A stretch of DNA of 64,000 nt. It comes from JBBQVS01 sp964250765. GTDB lineage: Bacteria; Chloroflexota; Ktedonobacteria; Ktedonobacterales; Ktedonobacteraceae. The notes under the pieces are model-generated. The model saw only the letters and a program-made list of their open reading frames with translations. It ran no database searches and was not told where the DNA came from. The DNA is taken from NCBI GenBank assembly GCA_964250765.1, contig CAXUHF010000013.1, forward strand, positions 1 to 64,000. Direction: 5' to 3'. The translations under genes were made by a program, and so were the position numbers. Positions 8,179 through 15,983 of the stretch are shown here, piece by piece; the stretch's first letter is position 1; each line of letters opens with the position of its first letter.

Positions 8179-8234
8179 CAATCATTCTTACATCCGTCAC
8201 TATAACGTTTCAGCACAGTCCCTTCCTATGCAGG

Positions 8235-8342
8235 GGTGCTCTTAATTGCGACGCTCACGAAGTACATGCTGCACAGCGACTCGGCACCATCAATTACAAT
8301 GTCGTCGCCGAAATCCTGGCTCGTGTGCCACGCGTGGATTGA
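8235..8342 (+). pseudogene. Alanine racemase C-terminal remnant
   Basis: About 35 codons reading DAHEVHAAQRLGTINYNVV then AEILARVPRVD and a stop. This matches the conserved C-terminal end of alanine racemases (LGTINYEV...PRVPRV). Everything upstream is gone, so this is a fragment left by a deletion. It lies in the leader of the following gene and has no start codon of its own. Confidence 0.65.
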
Positions 8343-8444
8343 TAATTGTTGCTTCACGCGAGAACATTTTCGCTAGCAAAAAAGGTTTAACCAGACGTGG
8401 CATTACAAAGATGAATTATAGCATTTGGCGAAAGTGCAGGATAC

Positions 8445-11400
8445 ATGAGTACATCCCATCAGTACACGACAAAAAATTACACTTTCGGGCTGCTACTGTT
8501 GACGTTGCGAGAAAAAGCAGGTCTGACGCAGGCAGTGGTGGCGGAGTTGCTAGGAGTGAGCGAAAAGGCGGTCTATAACTGGGAGGCTGGCAGTGATTAT
8601 CCGACAGGAGTGAACCTCAAAAAGCTTCTTGAGATGTATCTCTCTAAAAATGTCTTTACACTAGGAAATGAGCGCGAAGAGGCGCGAGCGATATGGGAGC
8701 AAATATCACTCCATGCCCCACGCCGCAAAGCGATTTTCGATGACGAATGGTTCACGCTGTTGCTGAATAAACGCCAAACGGAACCTTTAGACTTACAACA
8801 AGTTACAAAGAGTAATGAAGATACAACAACGCAGAATGTGAGAAATAGGACAGGAGTTGTTGATTGGGATGCCTCGCCCGATGTTTCGTTCTTTTGTGGT
8901 CGTAGCAATGAACTAACTGATCTCTCGTGCTGGCTTCTCAAGGACCGATGCCGTGTGGTGACGTTGCTCGGTATGGGGGGTATTGGGAAAACAACGCTTG
9001 CAACGAAACTGACGCATGAGATCAGTCACGATTTCGAGTACGTGTTGTGGCGTTCATTGAAAAACGCGCCGCCTCTGCACGAACTGCTACGTGACTGCAT
9101 CACGTTCTTCTCCGAGCACCAATCTCATCTCCTTACCAACTCAGACGAGAGTAATATTTCACTCATCCTCGATTTGTTCCGCTTTCATAGATGTATGCTA
9201 GTTTTGGATAATGTAGAAACTCTATTACAGGTAGGCTCCAGTGATGGGCAGTATCGTGAGGGCTACGAAGGCTACGAGAGGTTTATCGAGCGCATCGCCG
9301 AGAGTAACCATCAAAGCTGTATACTCCTGACCAGTCGTGAGAAATTGAAGATAACGGGTCCATTAGAGAGTCCTTCTTCACCAATACGTTCTTTATCCAT
9401 CAAAGGCTTGAGCCAACAGGAGAGCCAAGAACTCCTGCGTGAAAGACTGTTGAACGGCGATGATACAGCATGGAAGAGCGTCGTACAAGCGTATGCGGGC
9501 AATCCGCTCGCGTTGAAAATGGTCGCTGAAATCATTTCCGATCTCTTCAATGGCGATATGACGCATTTTTTACAGCAAGGCGAAATTTATTTCAATGGCA
9601 TTCGACATCTTTTAGACGAGCAGATAGAGCGACTTGCTCCCCTGGAACAAGACCTGCTCTACTGGCTTGCGATTGAACGCAATTCGGTGTCTATCGAGAT
9701 ATTGCGAGAAAACATGCTGCATGATGTGCATGACGGCAAGCTGGTAGAGGCTTTACATGCTCTCTATCGGCGTTCGTTATTGGAACATGGCGAGAAGGGT
9801 GGTTTTTTCGCACTACAACCAGTGGTACTGGAATACGTCACCGAACGGCTGGTACAACAGATCAGTAAAGAAATCGAGGAGAGTCGCTTCAACCTACTGG
9901 GCAAGTACGCGCTCATGCAGGCACAGGCCAAAGAGTATATTCGTGCGAGTCAAGTGCGCCTCATCATCAAGCCACTTGTTGCCCGTTTACTAAGAAAGAT
10001 TGGCGGCAAGGAAGAGGTCGAACAGCATCTCATGCATTTGACTGAATTGGTAAGAAGCCTGCCACGTGTTCAACATGGCTATGGTGGCGGCAACCTTATC
10101 AATATCCTTGCTTCCGTCAAAGGCGATGTACGCGGGTCCGACTTCTCCGCACTCACAATTAGGGGCGCATACTTACAGGGGATTGAGGCACAAGACATGA
10201 ACCTTTCCGGCTCCAGTATCGCATGCTCTGTGTTCATTGAGACATTCGGAAGCATTACCTCTATCGCCTTTAGTCCCAACGGTTGCTTTATTGCAGTCGG
10301 CAGTTTCAATGGCGAGATTCGTGTGTGGCAGGTAGCTGATATGAAACAGCTGTACACTTTCGTTGAACATAGCGGTTGGGTATGGTCGATAGCTTTTAGT
10401 CCCGATAGTACTCTCCTCGCAAGCGGGAGTAATGACCGCACAGTAAAGCTATGGGATGTGAGCAATGTTGAAAGTCGAGGGTGCATTAACACATTAGAAG
10501 GACATACCCATTGGGTAAAAGCCGTGACATTCAGTCCTGATGGCTCAACCCTCGCCAGTGGTGGCAACGATTCCACAATTAAATTGTGGAGTGTTGCGTC
10601 CGGGCAGCAACAGATGTCATTGGAGGGTCATGCAGGTTCTGTGTCTTCAATCGCATTTAGTCCTGATGGTGCAACGCTTGCCAGTGGGAGCGAAGATCAT
10701 TCCATCAAGCTATGGGATGTAGAAAATTTCGTCGGCAACGAGTTTCCTACGACGTTGTATGGGCACACGGATAGCGTGCAGACGGTAGCATTCAGTCCTG
10801 ATGGCGCAACGCTCGCCAGTGGGAGCGAAGACCATTCTATCAAATTGTGGGATATCAGCAAGAGGTGTTGTATTCGCACGCTACGAGGTCATAGTGGACG
10901 TGTTATGACTCTTGCATTCGCTCCCCAAGGCGATATGCTTGCAAGTGGTAGTGCTGATCAGAACGGCAAATTGTGGGACGTGCGAACAGGGCAGTGTTGT
11001 AAGACACTTCAGGGGCATGCTGGCACCATCTGGTCGCTGGCGTTTTATCCTAACGACAAGGAACTGGTGACAGGAGCAGATGATCAAACAATGCGGTTGT
11101 GGCAGACTACGACGGGGGCGTGTCTTAGAACGCTACGTGGCTATACAGGCATGTTGCTCTCGGTCGCCTTCTGCCACAGCAGTACACTCGTGTTAAGTGG
11201 GGGTGAAGATGCGTGTGTTAGAACATGGGATGCCGAGACGGGAGATTGTCTCAACACACTACATGGACACGAGGGGCGTATCTGGTCTGTCGCATGTAGC
11301 CCGAACAGTTCGGCAATAGCAAGTGCAGGCCATGATCGCACACTCCGGCTCTGGGACAACAAAAGCGGACGTTGTCTCCATGTGCTACGTGGTCATACAG

Positions 11401-12140
11401 GGATTATCTGGTCGGTGGCGTTCAGCCCCGATGGAACGCTGATTGCGAGTGGGAGTGATGATGGCACGATCAAGCTTTGGGACGTAGAAAGTGGAGTATG
11501 TCTAGCAACGTTGTATGATCACAAACACTGGGTCTGGTCCGTGGCGTTCAACTCCGATGGCTCTCTACTTGCCAGCGGCAGTGTTGACCGCACCGTAAAA
11601 GTGTGGGATGTGGCGAGTGGAAGCTGTATTGCAACGTTGCATGGTCATACCGAAGGAGTGAGTGCGGTAACGTTTCACCCAGATGGCAACATACTTATGA
11701 GTGGCAGTTACGATCAGACGATAAAGTTCTGGCAACTGAATACAGGAGCTTGCTTGCACACGCTGCACGATGACTCGGCGGCGATTGTTTCACTCGTATG
11801 CAATAGCGCGGGTACAACGCTGGTATATGGCGGAAACGACTCTAGCTTGAAGTCGTGGGATATAAGTGGAAACCCCCAAGAGTATGCGCTACAAAAAGTA
11901 GTATCAGGACATTCAGGGGCCGTGGCCTCTGTAGGCATCAGCCCCGACGAAACGAGAATTGTGAGTAGTAGCGAGGATGGCACCATCAAACTCTGGTCGC
12001 TCACAAAGGGATGGTTGCTCAAAACGTTGCGCGTTGATCGCCCCTACGAGCGCATGAATATCCAGAACGTAACAGGTATGACCATAGCGCAAAAACAGAC
12101 GTTACGAGTGCTGGGCGCAGGAGAGCAACCTTCTTTATAA
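8445..12140 (+). CDS. STAND protein: HTH, NB-ARC and 14 WD40 repeats
   Basis: 1231-residue multidomain protein. Residues about 12-65 form an XRE-type helix-turn-helix (LREKAGLTQAVVAELLGVS). An NB-ARC-type ATPase follows, with Walker A GMGGIGKTT near 176-184, Walker B MLVLDN near 251 and a TSR sensor near 296, then AGNPLALKMV and a winged-helix-like segment. From about residue 600, 14 WD40 repeats (recurrent AFSPDG...LASGS...IKLWD) are expected to form two seven-bladed propellers. The C-terminal tail has RPYERMNI. NLR-like STAND ATPases act as ligand-triggered switches; here the propellers would be the sensor and the HTH the DNA-binding output, which is inference. It is paralogous to the protein at 20099. 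ATG 8445 has AGGA only 3 nt upstream, so the exact start is uncertain. Confidence 0.9.
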   Translation: MSTSHQYTTKNYTFGLLLLTLREKAGLTQAVVAELLGVSEKAVYNWEAGSDYPTGVNLKKLLEMYLSKNVFTLGNEREEARAIWEQISLHAPRRKAIFDDEWFTLLLNKRQTEPLDLQQVTKSNEDTTTQNVRNRTGVVDWDASPDVSFFCGRSNELTDLSCWLLKDRCRVVTLLGMGGIGKTTLATKLTHEISHDFEYVLWRSLKNAPPLHELLRDCITFFSEHQSHLLTNSDESNISLILDLFRFHRCMLVLDNVETLLQVGSSDGQYREGYEGYERFIERIAESNHQSCILLTSREKLKITGPLESPSSPIRSLSIKGLSQQESQELLRERLLNGDDTAWKSVVQAYAGNPLALKMVAEIISDLFNGDMTHFLQQGEIYFNGIRHLLDEQIERLAPLEQDLLYWLAIERNSVSIEILRENMLHDVHDGKLVEALHALYRRSLLEHGEKGGFFALQPVVLEYVTERLVQQISKEIEESRFNLLGKYALMQAQAKEYIRASQVRLIIKPLVARLLRKIGGKEEVEQHLMHLTELVRSLPRVQHGYGGGNLINILASVKGDVRGSDFSALTIRGAYLQGIEAQDMNLSGSSIACSVFIETFGSITSIAFSPNGCFIAVGSFNGEIRVWQVADMKQLYTFVEHSGWVWSIAFSPDSTLLASGSNDRTVKLWDVSNVESRGCINTLEGHTHWVKAVTFSPDGSTLASGGNDSTIKLWSVASGQQQMSLEGHAGSVSSIAFSPDGATLASGSEDHSIKLWDVENFVGNEFPTTLYGHTDSVQTVAFSPDGATLASGSEDHSIKLWDISKRCCIRTLRGHSGRVMTLAFAPQGDMLASGSADQNGKLWDVRTGQCCKTLQGHAGTIWSLAFYPNDKELVTGADDQTMRLWQTTTGACLRTLRGYTGMLLSVAFCHSSTLVLSGGEDACVRTWDAETGDCLNTLHGHEGRIWSVACSPNSSAIASAGHDRTLRLWDNKSGRCLHVLRGHTGIIWSVAFSPDGTLIASGSDDGTIKLWDVESGVCLATLYDHKHWVWSVAFNSDGSLLASGSVDRTVKVWDVASGSCIATLHGHTEGVSAVTFHPDGNILMSGSYDQTIKFWQLNTGACLHTLHDDSAAIVSLVCNSAGTTLVYGGNDSSLKSWDISGNPQEYALQKVVSGHSGAVASVGISPDETRIVSSSEDGTIKLWSLTKGWLLKTLRVDRPYERMNIQNVTGMTIAQKQTLRVLGAGEQPSL

Positions 12141-12145
12141 ATAAG

Positions 12146-12167
12146 AGAAGGGCGAGTGTTCCCTTCT
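12146..12167 (+). terminator. Short hairpin after the first WD40 gene
   Basis: AGAAGGG and CCCTTCT form a 7-bp stem around an 8-nt loop, 6 nt after the stop codon at 12140. There is no following T-run, so it is a weak terminator candidate. Confidence 0.35.
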
Positions 12168-12316
12168 TCGCAACAAAACAGAACCAAACCTACCTCACTA
12201 GAAGAGAAAAACGGCAGTAACTGGAAGGAATGAGACCTCCTCTCTCATGTACACTTACAATGTGTATTTGCACGTTCGTATCGTTGTCTTTTATTTCATA
12301 AAGAGGAGACTCATTC

Positions 12317-12951
12317 ATGAGCTTTTTTGGACGCAGAGGAGGAATCAGTGCAATTCTTGCCTTGCTTCTCTTGCTTCTTGCCTCACCATCCCTTGCATTT
12401 GCTCATGCTGCTAGTCAGAGGGATACGACCCCTCACATTCAGTTTATCACTGGTGGAGTGGAGACGATTTTCTTGGGTCTGCCCGCGAACGGCTCTTTGC
12501 CTTCGTCAATGGACAGACAGGTGCCAATAATGCACAAGCACAAGGGTTTGTGCATCTGGTCAAGGACGGTCACGCGAGCGAGGATGCCTCAGCCAATAAC
12601 ACGGCACTCATCAGTGCCTTACGCAACGGTGGCGACCTGCTCAACGTGTTTGGTGATTTTCCAACCCCCGCTGACCCTCGCCATGCCGACGCATACAGCC
12701 CGTTGTGGGATGCCCAGCTTGACGAGTGGACTCAGAAGGCCATCAAGGAGGGATATGACAAGCGCCAGATCGATGAGGTTGTCGTTTTCAACTTAGCGGC
12801 TACTCGTCCCGACCTGCTAACAGGTCCCGGCGGTGCGCCCTACGGCTCGGTAGGTATCGATATCAACTGTTCGGTCATTGGGTACACGCTCAAGGCTCCA
12901 ACTGCTAACCTTGCAACGCCAGTACCAAACTCTCAGTTCCCACCCAGATAG
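12317..12951 (+). pseudogene. Secreted protein of unknown family, frameshifted
   Basis: The first frame gives an N-terminal signal peptide (RRGGISAILALLLLLLASPS followed by LAFAHAA) and a short mature segment. The plausible mature protein continues in a different frame: GDDFLGSARERLFAFVNGQT, then FVHLVKDGH, SPLWDAQLDEWTQKAIKEGY, RPDLLTGPGGAPYGSVGIDI and a stop at 12951. The switch lies near 12440-12500. Homologous frames of this type, as far as I recall, are longer, so an internal deletion is likely as well as the frameshift. AAGAGGAG precedes the start. The family's function is unknown to me. Confidence 0.6.
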
Positions 12952-13209
12952 AGTTTTTGTCACCATTCAAACGTGAAGCTGCAAGGGGCTACCGCCTTGG
13001 TATCCCCAGTCTCCTCTCCTCGCAGCCTTATGGGGACAAGTCATCAAAAGAAAATCGGTAGGCGAGCAACATTCAAGAACTGGAAGCTATTAGAAGCACA
13101 AAACAGAAGTTATCAGAACTTTTTCCTTTCCTCGCTTCTTATACAATGACAAGAGCAAGCTCTACGTATTCCCTTCTTCTCGATTTCTAGCAAGATACGT
13201 GAGGTCCAT
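12952..13209. other. Intergenic region with a GC-rich hairpin
   Basis: About 260 nt between the pseudogene and the sigma factor gene. Positions 12985-12993 and 12999-13007 pair (8 of 9) around the 5-nt loop GCCTT, and GGGGAC near 13033 could pair with TCCCC. The segment resembles the structured ends of IS200/IS605-type elements, but I cannot confirm this. The sigma gene promoter should lie near 13100-13200. Confidence 0.35.
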
Positions 13210-13845
13210 GTGGTTGTAGCCCATCCAATAGAGATATCCTATGAAACAACGGCGTTTGCTAGTGATGAGCAGTCGAATGTCTTTACATATCTGTATGGAC
13301 AGTTTTATCAGAAAGTCTATCATCATGTCTATCGCTTGCTCACCAATCCACAGGATGCGGAAGATGTGACGCAGGAGGTGTTTCTTCGTGTTCATAAAAA
13401 ATGGCAGACGCTTTATGATCGGAGTAATTTGTTGCCGTGGCTCTATTTCGTCGCCACAAATCTCAGTATTGATATTTTGCGACTACGGCTTCATACCTCT
13501 TCATACATTTCTACTAGCGAGCAAATTGATTATGATGATGAAACTCAAGCCCATATATTGAACATCTCCATAGGGGAGAATGTGTATGGGTCTGAGCAGA
13601 GTATGACAAGCGTTGCAGAGTGGGAACTTATTTCGCTGGCGTTTGCAACAATGCCAAAACGGGACGTTCAAGTGCTCCTCCTGAGTGCTGCATATGGCCT
13701 TCCATATCAGGAAATCGCGCTCAAGCTCGATGTCTCGTCAAGTGCCGCCGCAGCACGCATCACGCGGGCGAAAAAGAGATTTACGCAGGAGTATCGACAT
13801 ATCCTTGTACAAGATGATGAGTTCGAGAGGAGAGAAAAAGCATGA
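13210..13845 (+). CDS. ECF-type RNA polymerase sigma factor
   Basis: 211-residue sigma-70 family protein. Region 2 contains VYRLLTNPQDAEDVTQEVFLR and the aromatic-rich LLPWLYFVATNLSIDILR. Region 4 contains SAAYGLPYQEIALKLDVSSS followed by ARITRAKKRF. The start is a GTG at 13210 with GAGG 5 nt upstream; an overlapping ATG is out of frame. The stop overlaps the ATG of the next gene (ATGA), so translation is coupled and the peroxiredoxin/CSD protein is likely its functional partner. No obvious anti-sigma factor gene is adjacent, so control may be transcriptional or through the coupled redox protein, which is inference. Confidence 0.88.
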   Translation: MVVAHPIEISYETTAFASDEQSNVFTYLYGQFYQKVYHHVYRLLTNPQDAEDVTQEVFLRVHKKWQTLYDRSNLLPWLYFVATNLSIDILRLRLHTSSYISTSEQIDYDDETQAHILNISIGENVYGSEQSMTSVAEWELISLAFATMPKRDVQVLLLSAAYGLPYQEIALKLDVSSSAAAARITRAKKRFTQEYRHILVQDDEFERREKA

Positions 13846-14675
13846 CAACGACACTCCAGGTAAACGATCAGTTTCCAGATTTTGAATTCCCAGATTCACG
13901 CGGTATTCCAATACGTCTGTCAACATTGACAAAGCCAAGCTTGTTTGATCAGAAGGTTGGTTTTTCCGATGGCTACCCACTCATTGTGCTATTTATGCGC
14001 GGCTTCTTTTGTCCACGTGACCAGGAACAGTTGCGACAACTGGTGCAGTTTCAACAGGAACTCACGGTCAATTATGGCAAGCTGCTAGCTATTGGTGTGG
14101 ATTCGCCACTAGTACATGCCGCGTTTCGCGCTGGACTCAATGCACAATGGCCTTTTCTCTCTGATGAGCAACGGACACTTGTCAAACAAATACATATTCT
14201 CGACGAGACCGAGGGCGAGTACGCCTATCGCCCACAACCATATACGTTCGTGTTGCGTCCCGACCTGAGTATTCATGCTATCTACAATGGGTGGTTCTTT
14301 GTCGGGCGTCCTACACTCGAAGAGCTACGTCACGATTTACGCGCCATTATGCAGAAGCGTGCGGACTATACCTACGAAGCCTACACAACACCAGAGATCA
14401 CACGTGTTCGTATTCCACAGCAGACGTGGGAACATGGTGCTCCGCCACTCGGCGAGAGCGGCCTCCCTGTTGCTCAAGGCCGAGTGCTCTGGTTCGATAG
14501 CAATGCAGGAAGCGGTATCATTGTACGGAATGGCTCGGACGAAGAGGTCTTCTTCAACTTCACGGCGATTCCAGGGCAAGGATATCGTACCATAAAAGCG
14601 GGTACTCCGGTTCGGTTCGAGGTTGTGGAGAATACGTCCGGTCCTACGGCTCGCAATATTCAGCAAATTAAGTAG
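13842..14675 (+). CDS. Peroxiredoxin-like domain fused to a cold-shock domain
   Basis: 277 residues. Residues 1-170 are an AhpC/TSA/redoxin fold (VNDQFPDFEFPDSRGIPIRL, then LIVLFMRGFFCPRDQEQLRQ) with a candidate peroxidatic Cys at 57; the second Cys of the usual CPxC motif is replaced (CPRD). Residues about 212-277 form a cold-shock-like nucleic-acid-binding domain: GRVLWFDSNAGSGIIVR, EVFFNFTAI, and GTPVRFEVVENTSGPTARNI. A redox sensor linked to an RNA/DNA-binding module is an unusual combination. It overlaps the ECF sigma gene by 4 nt, which suggests a shared stress role. Confidence 0.85.
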   Translation: MTTTLQVNDQFPDFEFPDSRGIPIRLSTLTKPSLFDQKVGFSDGYPLIVLFMRGFFCPRDQEQLRQLVQFQQELTVNYGKLLAIGVDSPLVHAAFRAGLNAQWPFLSDEQRTLVKQIHILDETEGEYAYRPQPYTFVLRPDLSIHAIYNGWFFVGRPTLEELRHDLRAIMQKRADYTYEAYTTPEITRVRIPQQTWEHGAPPLGESGLPVAQGRVLWFDSNAGSGIIVRNGSDEEVFFNFTAIPGQGYRTIKAGTPVRFEVVENTSGPTARNIQQIK

Positions 14676-14714
14676 AGATAGTCTTCTCTGCTTTCGGTTT
14701 GCAATAGGGAACTC

Positions 14715-14773
14715 TTGGACTTTCCTGACAATTCGTTTGATTTGGTCAACGTGCGTTCCTTAATTTCCTTCAT
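14715..14773 (+). pseudogene. Methyltransferase motif remnant
   Basis: About 20 codons reading LDFPDNSFDLVNVRSLISF, a typical class I SAM-methyltransferase post-II segment (FPDNSFDLV). It lies directly before the ImmA/IrrE fragment and has no start or remaining domain. Short, so only a moderate call. Confidence 0.45.
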
Positions 14774-14778
14774 ACTTT

Positions 14779-15144
14779 TTGATGCCGACAAACGGCTTGG
14801 TCAAACGCTTTAACGACATTCGTAAATTGAAAGAAACAGTAAAATTGGGCGACTTGCTGAATTTAGCTCACTTTTATGGCGTCTCTGTGGAAGCAATGCT
14901 TCGTCGTCTTGAGGATTTGCGGCTTCTTCAGACAGGATTTACGGACAAGTTGCGGTCAAGCAATTTCAAAGTGCGTGAGGCACAGCGACAACTAGGTCTT
15001 ACACCTCTTCAGACACGCGACCAGAAATTTCCGCTACGTTATCAGTATCTAGCATTGGAAGCATTAGAAGGTGAATTGATTAGCGAGGCTCAATTTGCCC
15101 AGTTTCTTGAGGTTGATCGTTTGGAGGTCAAACGTAATGCTTGA
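14779..15144 (+). pseudogene. ImmA/IrrE-type protein, C-terminal fragment
   Basis: About 121 codons containing KETVKLGDLLNLAHFYGVSV followed by EAMLRRLEDLRLL and the C-terminal ALEGELISEAQFAQFLEVDR. This is the usual tail of ImmA/IrrE family metallopeptidase proteins. The HExxH peptidase core and any N-terminal HTH are missing, so only the C-terminal part survives. The TTG at the nominal start is not preceded by a good ribosome site. It is followed immediately by two short overlapping frames that look like the rest of the same cassette. Confidence 0.55.
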
Positions 15145-15241
15145 GGGATTCCAGCAAAATGCTCTACTCGATACAACTCGTGAGTCACAAAGTAGCCAAC
15201 AACCTGCACGACCTCCTAATACACAGGAGGAAAGCGAATGA
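15137..15241 (+). CDS. 34-residue small protein between ImmA/IrrE and PIN remnants
   Basis: ATG at 15137 overlaps the end of the ImmA/IrrE frame and its TGA overlaps the ATG of the following frame (ATGA). It encodes LEGFQQNALLDTTRESQ and a Gln/Pro-rich tail. I do not recognise it. Coupling on both sides suggests it was a linker gene in a toxin-antitoxin-like cassette; it may no longer be functional. Confidence 0.4.
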   Translation: MLEGFQQNALLDTTRESQSSQQPARPPNTQEESE

Positions 15242-15372
15242 GCGCTCTCTCTTTTCCTCATCCGTACATTATCTTAGACACATATTGTATCGCCATTGTG
15301 TATGCCCCTGGTCTTACCATGATCTTCTCCTATTTTACTGAGAAACTGGTGCGGGTACCGCAAAGGTGTTGA
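15238..15372 (+). pseudogene. Truncated PIN-like protein start
   Basis: A perfect AGGAGG lies 6 nt upstream of ATG 15238. The first residues PHPYIILDTYCIAIVYAPG resemble the N-terminus of PIN-domain proteins (YIVLDTCCLINLYASG), with the first catalytic Asp in LDT. The frame stops after 44 codons, inside the convergent carboxymuconolactone gene, so the PIN domain is cut off after its first strand and helix. Confidence 0.5.
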
Positions 15373-15934
15373 GGAGCGCACTTACAGTCATATAATGGCC
15401 TGCTAACACGAGCATATCGACCACTCCTTTTTCCCCAAAGGTCTCGAGAGCTTGCTGGTACAGCTCGGAGTTCACTTGGTGAGTGGTTGCGAGTTGGCGC
15501 GTAAAATCGTGTGCAAGCATTTCTTCTTTCGATAAGCCAATGGGTTGCTGACCACTTGCTAGTGCTTCAATAGCGTCTTCATTGATCCCTGCCTTCTTTG
15601 CCACGATAATATGGGCGTAGAGTTCGTAGGCAGCCTGCCACACCGCTCCTACGGTGAGAATAACGACCTGTTGCACCTGTTGGTTCAGGGCTGAATACTG
15701 GTGCTGAGCACTGATGACGCTCATGAAGGCAGTCGCAATTTCAGGACTACGCAGCAGCGCATTGAACGGTCCGATCAACTCTTGTGTATCTGTTTGAGCC
15801 TGGAAACCAGACCGTTTCGCTCCTTGCAACTCCGTCACCTGTAGTTGGTCGTAGAGTTTTCGTTGGCTCACAGAAAGGGTATCAGGCGTGAGCAAAGCGA
15901 GTCGTCCACCTAGTGAAACATTCGCATGTGTCAT
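15335..15934 (-). CDS. Carboxymuconolactone decarboxylase-like protein
   Basis: 199 residues of the AhpD/CMD fold, characterised by LIGPFNALLRSPEIATAFMS and VILTVGAVWQAAYELYAHII. The CxxC redox pair of AhpD is absent (AVWQAAYELYAH), so peroxidase activity of that type is unlikely; family members without it include decarboxylases and proteins of unknown role. It follows the PaoABC-like operon on the same strand with a 49-nt gap, so it may be co-transcribed with it. Confidence 0.85.
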   Translation of the reverse strand: MTHANVSLGGRLALLTPDTLSVSQRKLYDQLQVTELQGAKRSGFQAQTDTQELIGPFNALLRSPEIATAFMSVISAQHQYSALNQQVQQVVILTVGAVWQAAYELYAHIIVAKKAGINEDAIEALASGQQPIGLSKEEMLAHDFTRQLATTHQVNSELYQQALETFGEKGVVDMLVLAGHYMTVSALLNTFAVPAPVSQ

Positions 15935-15983
15935 ATATTATTCCCTCCATTGTCTATAAAAGTATTCTTGATACTCACTGCCC

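Noticed and set aside
8445..12140. Regular ~126-bp DNA repeats as a satellite
   Set aside because: They are codon-level WD40 repeats inside a single open frame.
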